A DNA stretch of 64,000 nucleotides, from positions 62,897,965 to 62,961,964 of the forward strand of contig OX419758.1 of assembly GCA_948567375.1 (NCBI GenBank), given 5' to 3'. The DNA is from Lunularia cruciata (Eukaryota > Streptophyta > Marchantiopsida > Lunulariales > Lunulariaceae). Under the pieces are notes generated by a model that was not told the origin of the DNA, did not search any database, and was given only the letters and a program-made list of their open reading frames with translations. Position numbers and translations under genes: made by a program. Shown here piece by piece: positions 38,236-49,800 of the stretch; within the stretch, counting starts at the first letter, position 1; each line of letters opens with the position of its first letter.

Positions 38236-38911
38236 TGTTAGTTTCATTAATCTCTAATTTAGGGACTTCTTTTGTTTTTAAAGTTTTGTTAAAATCCTCT
38301 AAAAACACTTCTAAATATCTTCTACTTAAGGTAAAGAGGAGCACAACCCTAATTAGGGTTAAGCAAAGCAACCCCCTAGGGTTTGCTTAAGTGTTTATAA
38401 GAGTGCTTTCTGCTCTTGTTTCAATTAGTTCTTCAACAAGAATGATTCCCAACACCTCTTCCTTGCATTTCGTGAAATATTGAACTGCCTACCATCATCT
38501 CTGTATTGGAGGCTACTAGTGTTGCATGAGAGAACCTATTTGATGCTTGTGAGCTGTGATACAAAGAGAGAGACCATCATCTCAATATTGGAGGCTACTA
38601 GTGTTGCATGAGAGAACCTATTTGATGCTTGTGAGCTGTGATACAAAGAGAGAGACCATCATGTCAATATTGGAAGGTACTAGTGTTGCATGAGAGAATT
38701 TATTTGATGCTTGTGAGCTGTGATACAAAGAGAGAGACCATCATGTCAATATTGGAAGCTACTAGTGTTGCATGAGAGAACCTATTTGATACTTGTGAGC
38801 TGTGATTCAAAGAGAGAGTTCTAGTATTGCAGTAGTGATGTCTGATACATCAGAGATAAGAGGGAGTGAGAGACCTTCCACTTCAAAGAGTAGGAAGCAT
38901 GGTTCTCATCA
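38236..38911 (+). repeat. Right end repeat of the copia fossil, extended into leader and gag start
   Basis: Similarity to the left end begins at 38236 and runs, with a tandem expansion in between, to about 38911, so it covers the terminal repeat, the leader and about the first 75 bases of the gag region (equivalent to 33951-34040). An ordinary right LTR would stop near 38572. Confidence 0.8.
38491..38818. repeat. 82-base tandem repeat, four units, in the copia right end
   Basis: Units begin ACCATCAT at 38491, 38573, 38655 and 38737. Each contains TATTGGA.GCTACTAGTG and TGAGCTGTGAT. The left end of the element has one unit only. The units are very alike, so the expansion is younger than the insertion. 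Confidence 0.95.
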
Positions 38912-39515
38912 TATTTGATGAGATGAATTTCAATACCCCTAGAGTGGTCTTTAAATTCATTCGTTTCAATTTCATTCAATTTTATTTAAACCATAAGCCC
39001 TAAAACTCTTGCCAAGCGTTCAAACTTTATCTACAATAATCCCTCTTGAGACTACGATGCTACAATACTAATTTGAACAAGAATCAAACTCAAGCCCATG
39101 GGAAAATCAGAACACACTTGCAGTTTGATTGTTAGAGAGCTTAACCACACTTAACTCGTACAGATATTCAAATGGTATCATGGTTTCATCTTGATCGTGA
39201 GCATTGATGCAACACTTTGTAAACCGGCAAAGCTAAATATCATGATTTGCTTGAAGTCGCAGAAACCAAAACTTTTTTCAAATTACTGATAGATCCATCT
39301 CCTACTTAAAAGTAACAAAGTAACTGCAAGGGAATGGTCCACTTCAGGAATTGGCAAATGCAGGACTCGAGGACTTCGCAATTATCAGCCTACATCTCTC
39401 AACTTTACATCTATGCCTTTTCTATCCACGCTTGAAGGTGTTTCTAAACACACACCTTGTATTCAATTCACATGATGTACAGAGAACCTAATATTTATAC
39501 AAGACAGTCAATTTT
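38912..39515. other. 3' flank of the PTST-like gene
   Basis: No coding content. The stretch lies between the copia fossil and the stop codon of the minus-strand gene and probably includes that gene's 3' untranslated region. Confidence 0.5.
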
Positions 39516-42500
39516 TTACTGTACAACGAGTAGATTGTTCATGGTGAGCCCTTCTCCGATTATTGGGAGAAAGTTAGAGAGTCGCCATTCCCCGTCAACC
39601 TGAAATTTAATTTCATACCTGCAGAGGTAGAGGTCAATATGGATCCAGAGATACTCTTCAAGCCAGGAAGCCGCAAGACACCTTATTCCCTTTCTAGTTG
39701 TTCAGAAACACTCAACCTTGTTAACTCAACCAATAGCTACATCCTCAAACATAAAGTAGTTCCTAGGAACACATGAAAGCGACAAGGAACGACCCAAGCT
39801 AAATAATAAGAAAAGGTCAGAAAGAAACCCAGAACTCCTGGTCGTTTCCCCACTATGCCAGGTACCGAATATGTGTATGATCGACTCACCGTCCAGGGAG
39901 AAGCTTCAAGGTAGCAGAGAACTTGGTAAATGTTCCTGTAGTCTCGGGTGACATTGCTTCACCATGACTCCAATTATCGAACGTGCCCATTACATTAACG
40001 TTCTGTTGATGACCAGCATGCACATCAATAAGTACGTTCGGACATCTAGAAAAGCACGAAACTTCCACATTCTAATCTCTAGTTGTGTGAAAATATATTC
40101 TACCAAGAGAACATACATAGGACATAACACGCCAGGAGTCCAACAAGTGAGACATGCGGAGAGGCACTGATGAGGGAACGCAGAGAAATAACTGCAAGTT
40201 AACCCAACGGAATTTGTCTGAGAAACTAACCTCGGCCACTCCATACCATACACACTCTACTTCTCTAGATCGAACTCCTTCAATTTGTTCTAATTGTTTG
40301 AGTAACGTTTGCTGGAGATCTGTGTGATACCAATAACATTTGTGTCAGATATGTCAAACACTCTGTATATAGTCAATGACTTAGCTATTGTTTGAAGATA
40401 TGTCGAAGATAGTGAACTTACCCCAGTATTCGAACATTTGCAAGAACTAGTGGGTGTTGAAGTGTCTACGTAATAAACAATGCTTTTCGGTTGTCATTAC
40501 CAGATGCTTCAGCTGCAAGAGACGTAGTGAACTCGGAAAGCAGGTTCTCATCACCACCCCAGGTTTGATATTTAGAAAGAAGCGCACAAACACACTCTAC
40601 ACACAGGAGAACCCAGAAGACACGACAGAAGAGGCTTCATTACTAAGCTGCATAGGTTACAGACCTAGCACACTCACCCACCCAGAGTAAGGCAACTTCT
40701 AAGTACTGGGACAATCCAATCGATTTGGTTTTCCACACACGGAGACATGTCTAAATTTGATGAACTAGACTTGGTAGACAAGCAAGAAAGGTAGATCACA
40801 CAATCTTGTCTTCGACTTCGATGCAGGTGTGTCATGCGTCGTACAATTTTAATGAACCTCAGTTAAACCAACTGATTACCTTCGAGCCTAAATGCCAAGT
40901 GAGAGTGAATGTATCTTCCATTGATTTTCCTGGTTCCAGGTTTGCCGCCATATCTTGCGATCTCCTGGGCTATGTTCACAAGTACCTACAGGCAAACAGA
41001 TACTATTGAAACTTAAGACCTAATAACTTCAACCAATGAAGTTACAGTTTCGTACTCACCAACCATAACTGAAGACAAATTAATCCTTAATGATCTCACT
41101 GAACCAAAATTCACAGAATAGATTGAACTCAGGTGACATATAGAACAACTGGAACCCAGAAGATGGCATATAGCTTACCCCAAGCTCAAGCTCAAGAGCA
41201 GACATTTGTATTTTTGCCTGCTGTATGGCCTTCTCACGGATTTGCACCTGTGAGGCATGCAGAAATACGAACATCAAAGCATATAAGAAGAACATAGCTA
41301 TTCATACTTCTGGTTTCTGACACGCGAATGCCATAAATCTCCGTAGGTATCCTGGAGACCTGATTTGGAAAACCTTCTAAAAACAGATGTGTGGATATAT
41401 TGGTATCAGTCCATGAAGTGATAGACCTTCTATGGAAAGAATTTGTTATTGCTTGTGAAATTTCTATTATTTGATTGCTTACGTATACTTAGAGGGTACA
41501 ATCTGCTGAGTGCTTTAGCAAGATTTAATTCAGAATCAAACGAATTTGGAAGCCAAACGAATATTCTCTCCATAATTGGGGTCAAAGTTACCCTGGCATG
41601 TGAAAAAGGAACAGTAGCACTGGCAACAAAAAACGTTAGGAAGCATATAAAATTCACTTGAGTTTGTTGTCTTCGCTTCGAGGAACAGGGAACTATCGTG
41701 CCCTGAACTTTGACATATGTATCCAACTGGGCACATGTATGTTTCGACTTAAAAGTTTGTAATTGTAGTTAAGTCTTATCCAAGGAATTACTCATTTTAG
41801 GTACGTGGAAGACCATCTGCCGATTAATAAGCAGAAGCAAGGGTATGGAACGAACTGGTCTCACCTGTCGAAGAAGATGACGATTGAACTGGTTGGCTTC
41901 ACTCAGTTTCTTGATGAGCCTTGACCGAATTGGATCTGCACGAACAGCTGCCAACTGCAACCACAACCAATATGATAGACTGAGTTGTTACAGAGCAACA
42001 AACGCATCATATCATGTGCTCTTAAATACGCTCTGGGAAGGCAATATATTATGTATACAATGATTTTCAAATCCTTGTGGAGCACGATATGTAGAGTTTC
42101 GCAGAGTATCCAACCTGAGATGCGGTTAACAACTGATTGTCCGGATCTGGCGATGATGCACCGTTCTGAGAGTCAGCAGTTGAATCTCCAAGATCATGAG
42201 TTGTCACTCCTCCGAGCAACCTTGCTGCCTGAGGAGGTTCGGCAGGTTTTTGATTACCATCAGCGTTGTCCACAACCAAATGGCACAACCGACTTTGTTG
42301 TTGCAAACTCGAAGAAACCCCAAAATTTGGAAAAGTCGGTCTAAAGAGCATGATAGAATTTCTTCTCGCCAAATTCAAATCCCGTCTTGTACATCTAGCT
42401 TGAAAGCTTGAAGGATAAGCTGGTCCGTAAGACCTGATTTTAAGCGGGCTGCAACACACAGAGGTTGGTTAATGGATACACTGGTTACTGTACCCAAGTA

Positions 42501-43108
42501 AAACATAATTCTTGCTAGCTCATTCTGAAATAGTAATGCCACTTCTCACACACTCAATACTTTTCCAGTGCTTTCGATGAATCCTATTTGCATCCTTTCA
42601 GGGCACGCTAATAAATAGTGGTAAGTTCACCACCAAGAAGATTATCAAAAGAACCAAGTAACACAATTGCACCCGAATTCAAACCAACAATTGGCATTGG
42701 CTTTAAACTTGACCTCTGACTTCCTAGGACCTTATTGTGGTGTGCAGAATACGTTCAAAACGAGGACTCGAGCCCCTGCATTTGAAGTCTGAGAGATGTC
42801 ATCTACAAAGAGAATACAGACCACAGGCTCTTCGAACAGAAAACTATACTTCTAAAACAGTATCGCCCTTCGTGTCTCTAAATTCTTGGTATATAGGCGA
42901 CTTTGGATTTCCAACGCGTGCACCCACAGCAAGCACATTCTACAAACACTCTGTGAAACAGAGAGCCCCATAGATACAATGTGCAATTCTCCACCCACCA
43001 ATCCCTCTTTCAACCAAATGGAAACCGAAAGTATCAATCCGTCAATGCCAATTAAGTCACTTGAACTTACTCGAATAAGCACACACGAAAATCCGCCAGC
43101 ACGCCCAT
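39516..43108 (-). CDS. PTST: PROTEIN TARGETING TO STARCH (PTST)-like protein with C-terminal CBM48
   Basis: Eight exons on the minus strand: 43108-43071, 42448-42115, 41954-41865, 41247-41179, 40985-40880, 40319-40231, 40002-39890 and 39618-39516. All introns are GT-AG and every phase agrees, giving 942 bases and 313 residues. Residues 1 to about 60 are Arg/Ser-rich and fit a plastid transit peptide. Residues 125-232 are helical and coiled-coil-like (RSRLIKKLSEANQFNRHLLR; GTRKINGRYIHSHLAFRLE). Residues 237-313 form a CBM48 domain: VWYGVAE, then GTFDNWSHGEAMSPETTGTF, then GRYEIKFQVDGEWRLS, ending NNLLVV. The Trp of FDNWS and the aromatic/Lys residues of YEIKF are the usual glucan-contact and core positions. 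In Arabidopsis the short PTST1 (about 275 residues) brings granule-bound starch synthase to starch granules in plastids; PTST2 and PTST3 are longer. The layout fits PTST1 best. Exon 1 is short and is inferred from a GTAAGT donor and matching phase, so the start is the least certain part. Confidence 0.88.
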
Positions 43109-43640
43109 TTCCACTGTGATTCCTGCCCCCCAAGATCCGATCTCCAAAAATCACAGTATTTCCTGCAGAGTCCCAACCCCAGCACCCACCGGGCAGCAGC
43201 AGAAGACGTCAGATTTTAATTTACACCTGTTTCACCATTTCTATCAGATGTCGCCTGTCAAGAACAAGCAGAAGGAGCATCCTCACGGCCACACTCTCGC
43301 TTCCAAGTCCCATCACTCAAACTCCCTTTCAATGAAAAGAAGCAGTCAGACGACAAATATCATCAGATTATTTCAATTGTCGCCTCCCATAGCCTTTGTT
43401 GCTGCCAAAACCAACGTGAAACATGAGGAGATCACACCTGACCATGGTTGGCCTAACCGCGGTCCGGTCAGTTTCACGAAGAACCGTTATTGTTGCTACG
43501 CGGCTACACTCCCTTATCTGCGGCTTTCTGGGTTACTACCTATCTACTGCTACGTGGATGGCCCGCCTTTGACTTCACTTAAGAAACAAGGCTTGAGGTG
43601 GTTCTAATTTTGTCCTATTTGTTGCAGCTATCAGATTATT
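43109..43640. other. Upstream region of the PTST-like gene
   Basis: GC-balanced DNA that should hold the promoter and leader. A 163-codon plus-strand frame here (43116-43607) has no recognisable domain and looks like a chance frame. Confidence 0.45.
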
Positions 43641-46388
43641 AGGATCTAAAATTACTTTTTTATTTATTTTATTTTATTTTATGAATAATTATGATAACAC
43701 TTTACCCTAGCTTTATTATATATGGATATAAATTTTTTAACAATAAAATAAATTAATAAGTTTAAAAAATAAATTCAATGAATATTTTCTGGTAATGGTT
43801 TATGTAGAGTTTAGTTTGGTAACATCATTTATATAAACACTAAAAAAATACTGCAATGATATATCTAGTAAGCACTAAATTATTATTGATCAATAAATAT
43901 TCCATTTTTTATGTTACTTATCAATACTACTTCTTGCACACTTCTCTAGAATAAATTCTTTTATCCCACTCTTAAGAGAACTACAATAGAATAAGTAGGA
44001 TTGAATATCAAAATTTTTAAGTGATAGGAACCTCTCATACTTTGATCGTATTCCCCACTTAAAAAAATTTCTATATATTTTATATTTTGTGGTTTAGATA
44101 ATCTATAAATTTATAATATAATTTTAATCTTATAAATATATTTACAATATTTTATTGAAATATAAAAATATTATCAATAAATTCATATAAATTTACATAC
44201 TATAAAATTATATCAATCACCTAAAAGTATTCAAATTTACTCCAAACATAATAGATTTGAATAGATCTTGCCCCATACGAGAAGCCGAGATATCCCGTCA
44301 TCTTATAGAGATCTCCAAGAAATCTATCCTACTATACTTAGGATATGAAGACCTATATAAAACATCATATTGGTTATTTATTGGAACATCCAAATAAATA
44401 TCACAATAGTTATCTCAAGTAAGCTAGAATTTTAAAAAGTGATATTTTATTGCCTAGTATGGTTAGTTACCTAAGATAAGGTTTTATATAAAAAGAAGTT
44501 GTAGCGATACCTTATTTCCTAATATTCTTCTTGCTCCATATAATAAAGCCCCTTGTTGCTTTGTTACGTACCATTACTCCACTCGCCATTTATCTTGATG
44601 ATGGATAATCACTCATTTCAAAATTGCAACTTGTATGAGATCTAAAAATAATGTAACGTATTTCTATAACTAAATTGCGGAATTCTCCAAATATATCTTT
44701 ACTATATTTGGAGATTTTACTTCTTTTTTCTATATAAGAGATATCTCCAAGAATACTTAGGTCAGATCTATTCTAAACTAAAATATGTACATTTTAGAAC
44801 AAAATTTACCATTTAATAATAAAAGAGTAGTAATCTATTGGTTATAAATATATAATAAGACCTGTTGGCCTAAAAACTGCATACGTTCAAGTCTACCAAA
44901 GTAGCCATTTGTTCGAGCACTAAGGACGTCTATGCTCATATGTATAGTCGTTTCGGGCTAATGCACGGTAAGGTAAAATTTGAGTGGGTATCTTTGGAGA
45001 AAATCGTGACAAATACTGATACAAATAAAATAATAAGACTCTCATTCTTCACTTATTTCTCTAACCGTTATATTTAACAGACTTACTCTTTCTTTTTAGA
45101 AATATGAATTATTAATCCAAATACCAATATTTTCTTAACGCATCAATTTTCAGCGTTTTTAAATGTTTTATATTGGATTGAGGCTGGTTCATAATTGTAA
45201 CTTTCAAAATAGTAGAAATGTATTCCGTATAATATAGAGTCTATGCACTACTAGTTATGAAAGTGTAAATTTTCATGAGTTGTTTCTCGTAATGTGTACA
45301 CTACTACCTCAAATACAAATTTCCACAAACCTTAGCGTGCTAAGACTTTGATTTGTTAGTAGTGATTTATTTCTCTAGAGACTACAAATGTTAGTTTTAG
45401 ATTCTAACAAGCATAAATTATTATGAACAAGTGATTAAAAAGTTAATCAATAATAATTTCTAAATTAATAGTTATAAATTATTAAAATTTGCTAATAAAA
45501 TTCTCATATTTTCACTTTTATATGCGTTTATGTTTAATTTTTACAAATTGGATCTCAACACCGTTATAGACAAGGAGCTCTTATTTATGTCTTGACTCTC
45601 TCCGAGACTCTATTTCTTTTTCCTTTTTTTACCCTCAGAAGCTAGTCAGCAATACTACAATACTTACTTACAGCTGGCTAGGATGATCGCTCTTTCTTAT
45701 TATGAGGTGTATTTATAACTAGTATACACGTGTTTTGATAACCATTCTATAACCTTCTAGTTTGGATATCGCAATCCATTTACGACTATATATAATTAAT
45801 TATGAATCAAATCTAGGTACTTTAAATCTTTTGCGGATTTGGATTTGGGAAGCACAAACCTAATCTATGGTAACTCTTTGATGATTTCAATCTCTTCTGC
45901 TAGCATTCCTTGTTTGCAAGTGTTTTGTAGTTTATTTGTAAATTCTCTCTATATGAAAGTCTAAAGTATACTTGCTTTTTTTTTGTCGTTTCTCTTTTGT
46001 CCAAAAGTTCTCTTTTTTTGTGAAAGTTGAAAGTAAAATACATATGGCTATATTCTTTACCTTTATGGCTTTGGACTCCACAACAATATAATACTTTTTC
46101 TGATACTTTTTTTGTGCCCAAAAATAGATAGGCAAAGATAGAGTCCAAATTATATATTGAGCTTGATGTTTTGTAAAGACTGTCTTTTACTTGACAGATC
46201 AAAAGTTTGGAGATGGACTTTACATCCGCAATGAAACTTTAGATTAGATTAGTGTATAACTTCTATTTGTCTAAATAACAATTATAGATATGGTTTCCAG
46301 TTCCAATAATACCCATCAACTTGATCCATGTCCTCTCTTTATTGATTACATAACCTTAATTAGAACAAACTCCACATACGTGAAATTG
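43641..46388. other. AT-rich DNA, no gene seen
   Basis: Strongly AT-rich, with TTTTA-type runs near 43660-43685. No supported gene or clear repeat structure. Confidence 0.55.
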
Positions 46389-46638
46389 TAAACCCACCTT
46401 ACCTTTTCTACTCATCCACCTCATCCCTCTCATGCTAATACTTCCAGCCAATTAGAGCGACTAATTGTGTAAAATTTGTCGCTCTTGCATGCTAGGACCA
46501 TAGGATACTTTTTACATCATGTTCCAACATTGTAGCCAAGTTCATAACATAGTGAGAGTGGTTTGATTGGTTTATTTGCATCTTGAATAGTATTGTAGGG
46601 AGTAAGGTGAATGAGCAAAAAAAAGTGAGGTGGGTTTA
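46389..46638. mobile_element. MITE-like element, 250 bases
   Basis: The ends TAAACCCACC (46389-46398) and GGTGGGTTTA (46629-46638) are exact inverses, and the inverted similarity continues inward for about 40 bases at roughly 75 percent. The interior carries a second inverted pair, AGAGCGAC at 46454-46461 and GTCGCTCT at 46478-46485. No coding capacity. The TA at the very ends would fit a TA or TAA/TTA target site, but the superfamily is undecided. Confidence 0.7.
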
Positions 46639-46879
46639 TTGTTTCACTTGATTTATTTCTATTTCCAGACTTTTTTCAATTATAGATAGTGAGTTTGGGT
46701 CCAAAATGAAACTTTGTGTAAATTCATACATAATTTTTAATGGCTATAAAGTATTCATCAATTCTAAAAATATACATCTACTCATATGATTGATTTAACT
46801 TCAAGTTATCACATAATGGTAGTAACCTTATTTTCACTAAAAACTTTGTTTTGATTAGTTTTACACCTTTTTTATTAAG

Positions 46880-49800
46880 TTTATACCAAGTTATAAATAT
46901 ATCAAAGATAGAATGTGGTTTGGTACCGCTCACACTTGGAATGGAAGGCAATTACATGGGTAAGAAGAATGAGCATAAAGGAGGAAGTGCACAAGTGAGA
47001 GATGAACCCAAAGGAGATGAGATGGAAGCTGATTCGTGCCAAAAGGACGGAAGTTTGAAGATCTTCTCTACCTACAACCTTTGGGATAAAGACTATCATC
47101 CCAGACCTTTGGCCTTAAATAAAGAACAATTTTTTGAATGTGCAACCACCAAGAAATGTAACTACCATAGGGATTTATTTGCCAGCCATCAAAACCTTTG
47201 CATGTGCGGATTGAGATTGCTCCACCGCAATTCAATCAATAAATGCAAGTAACAAACAAACCAAGGCTATAGGTTGAAGTGTGCAATATTTCAATTTACT
47301 CATAGGACAAAGAGTTAGTTCAAGGACAAAGATAGTTCATCTCACCTTTGTTGTCAAGACTTAGGGACATTCATAATAGAAATTCCTTTTGGATTTCATA
47401 TGGAGAAGAGAGAACTAATATGATGAGAGGGGTTGAAATAGTGCACGTACCAAGGCATTGAAAGTGCATAGATGAGATGATTCTTAGATCACCAAGAGTA
47501 TATATCATTGGAAGTAAACATGAAGAACATTGACTATAGAGTCAATGTACTTCATAGCAAGAAGTTGACATTCTTGTTGTGGAATTGAAATTTGAGCCAT
47601 CCCAAACTGATTTATGAAATTAGAGACAATAAGGATCATGGTATAAGGAATTTGAGAGTTAGCCTATTTGCTTGGACCAAGGATCATTGGACCACTATCC
47701 TCTATCCTTGGCCTAAGGAATTCTACATGAAAGGCGATAACCTTAAAGACCCAATGGCACCGTCCAAACAAGAATTTGGAGAAGTTGTTGATGGCTTTCT
47801 TCAACAAGACCAAAAATGGATGGAGCATGGCCAATTACAAGGACCCCATGTGCAGGGCAATAGTCAAAGCCATCATGGAGTTATTCAAGTTAAAGAGTAC
47901 TACTAGCCTCAACAACAACTAGATAATCTTCTTCCATTTTATGTATGATGGGCAGTTAGTAAACTACATCTATATGTTCTATAGGCTAGCTAGGACCATG
48001 TGTGGAGATATGAAAAAGGATGGAGGGAACATATCTATCTCCATTCATTATATACTTTTACATGGGATTGAATCTCCTTATCAAGGAAGAGAGGAAGAAA
48101 TTCCTTAATTACTTCCACCCAAAGGCTATTTTGCATCATAGCCAAAGGTGAAGGTGATGTGCTCAAATTACACCTTGCCAAATGCCAAATACATAAAAGT
48201 AAGCTTCCTCTACTTTGTAAGAGTAGAAGAAGCTCCAAACACTATTGGTTATGTTAAAAAACCAAAAAAGAGTAGCACTTGCAAGGCTAAAGGTGAAGTC
48301 CAAGAAGAGTCTTTGGAGGAGGAAGCCATAGATCAAATGGGAGTGAGAAGTGTAGAACTTCCTCATGTTGGTGGGATTGTCTTTACAGGAAGAGGAAGAT
48401 GATGAACAAGTTGAAGACACCCAATCTGCCCCATTAGGAGAAGAGTAGATGGCAAATAAGGAGAGATTGTAAGAGGAGGAGAAATTCAAGAAGATCTCTA
48501 TCATGAACTTCTTGTTCATGCCAAAGGTATATGTCACGATTCACTTTTTCTTTATGTCCCAATTTTCCTCATTTTTGTAGGTTTGTAGTGTTATAAAAAA
48601 TATATAAAGCCCTAAGGTAGTCATAAGTAGGAAAAAGTGACTAGTTTGGGTCAAGTACTTTATGAAGTTAGGATGTCAAAACCCGGTGTGATGAACCTCT
48701 TAGCAAATACAGTTTAAAAAATGACTATAGGAATTCTTATACCTATAACCAGAAGGTATTGGCATTGCAATGTAATCTCCATTTTACTAAATGACCATCC
48801 CAACAAGGCTTATGATATAAGTTGGCTCACGATAATATTAGTGGTTTCTTGGAGCTCCTCCATACAAGTAATAGGACAACAAAAATCAGCCAAAATGAAG
48901 TTTTGGCAGTTTTTGCCACCATTTCAAAACAAAATCATGGCTTTCAATGTGCTGCCAAAGACCCATTTACAAACATTTCAAGAAAAAGATTCAAATGTAC
49001 GGTGTTTGACCATGACCTTCACCAATTCTTGCAATCATTGAGGAATGAATGATGGATTGGATCTATAAATGTGCAACCCCACCCCAAAAGAAGTTACTTT
49101 TCACTTTGCAATTTTCTATTCTTCTCATGCAAGAAACTGCTCAAACATCCATCCAAGGTTTGCTATAAATTCAAGTGTAGATTTGGGAGAGTTCAAGAGG
49201 GGTGGGATTCAAGAGTTCAAGAGGGGTGGGGATATGGTCACAAATACCCTTTGTCAATTGAATAATAGTAGACATGGAAATGGTAGTCAAGATAGAATTC
49301 AAGCAACAAAAGCAAGATGAGATTGTTTGAAAACCACCCAAACTATCCAAGTGGGAATTGCATTGTATGGTTGAGTACTTAAAGAGGAGAAATCTAGACT
49401 TCTTGCTATGGGATTGAAGCTTGAAGGATGTATCACTACTATAAGAAATTAAGAGCAACACTTATACAGTTGGCAAGACATTGAGAGCCGAATCCAATCA
49501 TGTAGATAGAAGACCAGTGGCAATGAGTCTTAGGAGAGAAGTGTGCACCATTTGGGCATATTTACATCAATACTCCTCATGGTAGACCAAGTGAGAACCT
49601 TAAGGCTAAGATAGATGATTTTTTTAGAAGGAAGTCCACAAATGATATAAGTTACAATACCTCCACTTGTTAGATGAGGTCTCCATTTACAAGTTGTAAT
49701 AGAATTAGTGATGAAACTATTTTGAGAAAAATGAACCTCATACATAAATCTTAACCAAGCCATTTTCTTCCAATTCCTACACATAAGGAACCATGTGAGT

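Larger units (their letters stand above)
33616..38911 (+). mobile_element. Ty1/copia-type LTR retrotransposon, fossil
   Basis: All the usual parts are visible in copia order: gag (about 33966-35000, with a CX2CX4HX4C zinc knuckle near 34784-34826), a protease-like segment near 35025-35060, integrase (about 35500-36330), reverse transcriptase (about 36800-37430, with YVDDLLLL) and RNase H (about 37600-38228). Integrase before reverse transcriptase places it in Ty1/copia. The frame is broken in roughly eight to ten places, so it is inactive. The end repeats differ at about 26 of 320 positions (about 8 percent), mostly transitions, which suggests insertion some millions of years ago (inference). 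It lies about 600 bases past the stop codon of the PTST-like gene and on the opposite strand. The element and its right end repeat carry an unusual tandem structure described separately. Confidence 0.92.

Noticed and set aside
41985-42344. 119-codon plus-strand frame
   Set aside because: It is antisense to exon 2 of the PTST-like gene and its following intron, and the minus-strand reading has consistent splice phases and domain content.
43116-43607. 163-codon plus-strand frame upstream of the PTST-like gene
   Set aside because: It overlaps the antisense of the gene's likely promoter, its composition is low in structure-forming residues and it matches no family; it is probably a chance frame in GC-balanced DNA.
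44860-44910. T-loop-like GTTCAAGTC suggesting a tRNA
   Set aside because: No matching acceptor stem, D-arm or anticodon arm could be assembled around it.
46851-47252. 133-codon plus-strand frame considered as an independent host gene
   Set aside because: It is colinear with the following blocks of copy B1 and lies at its start, so it is more likely part of that fossil than a separate gene.
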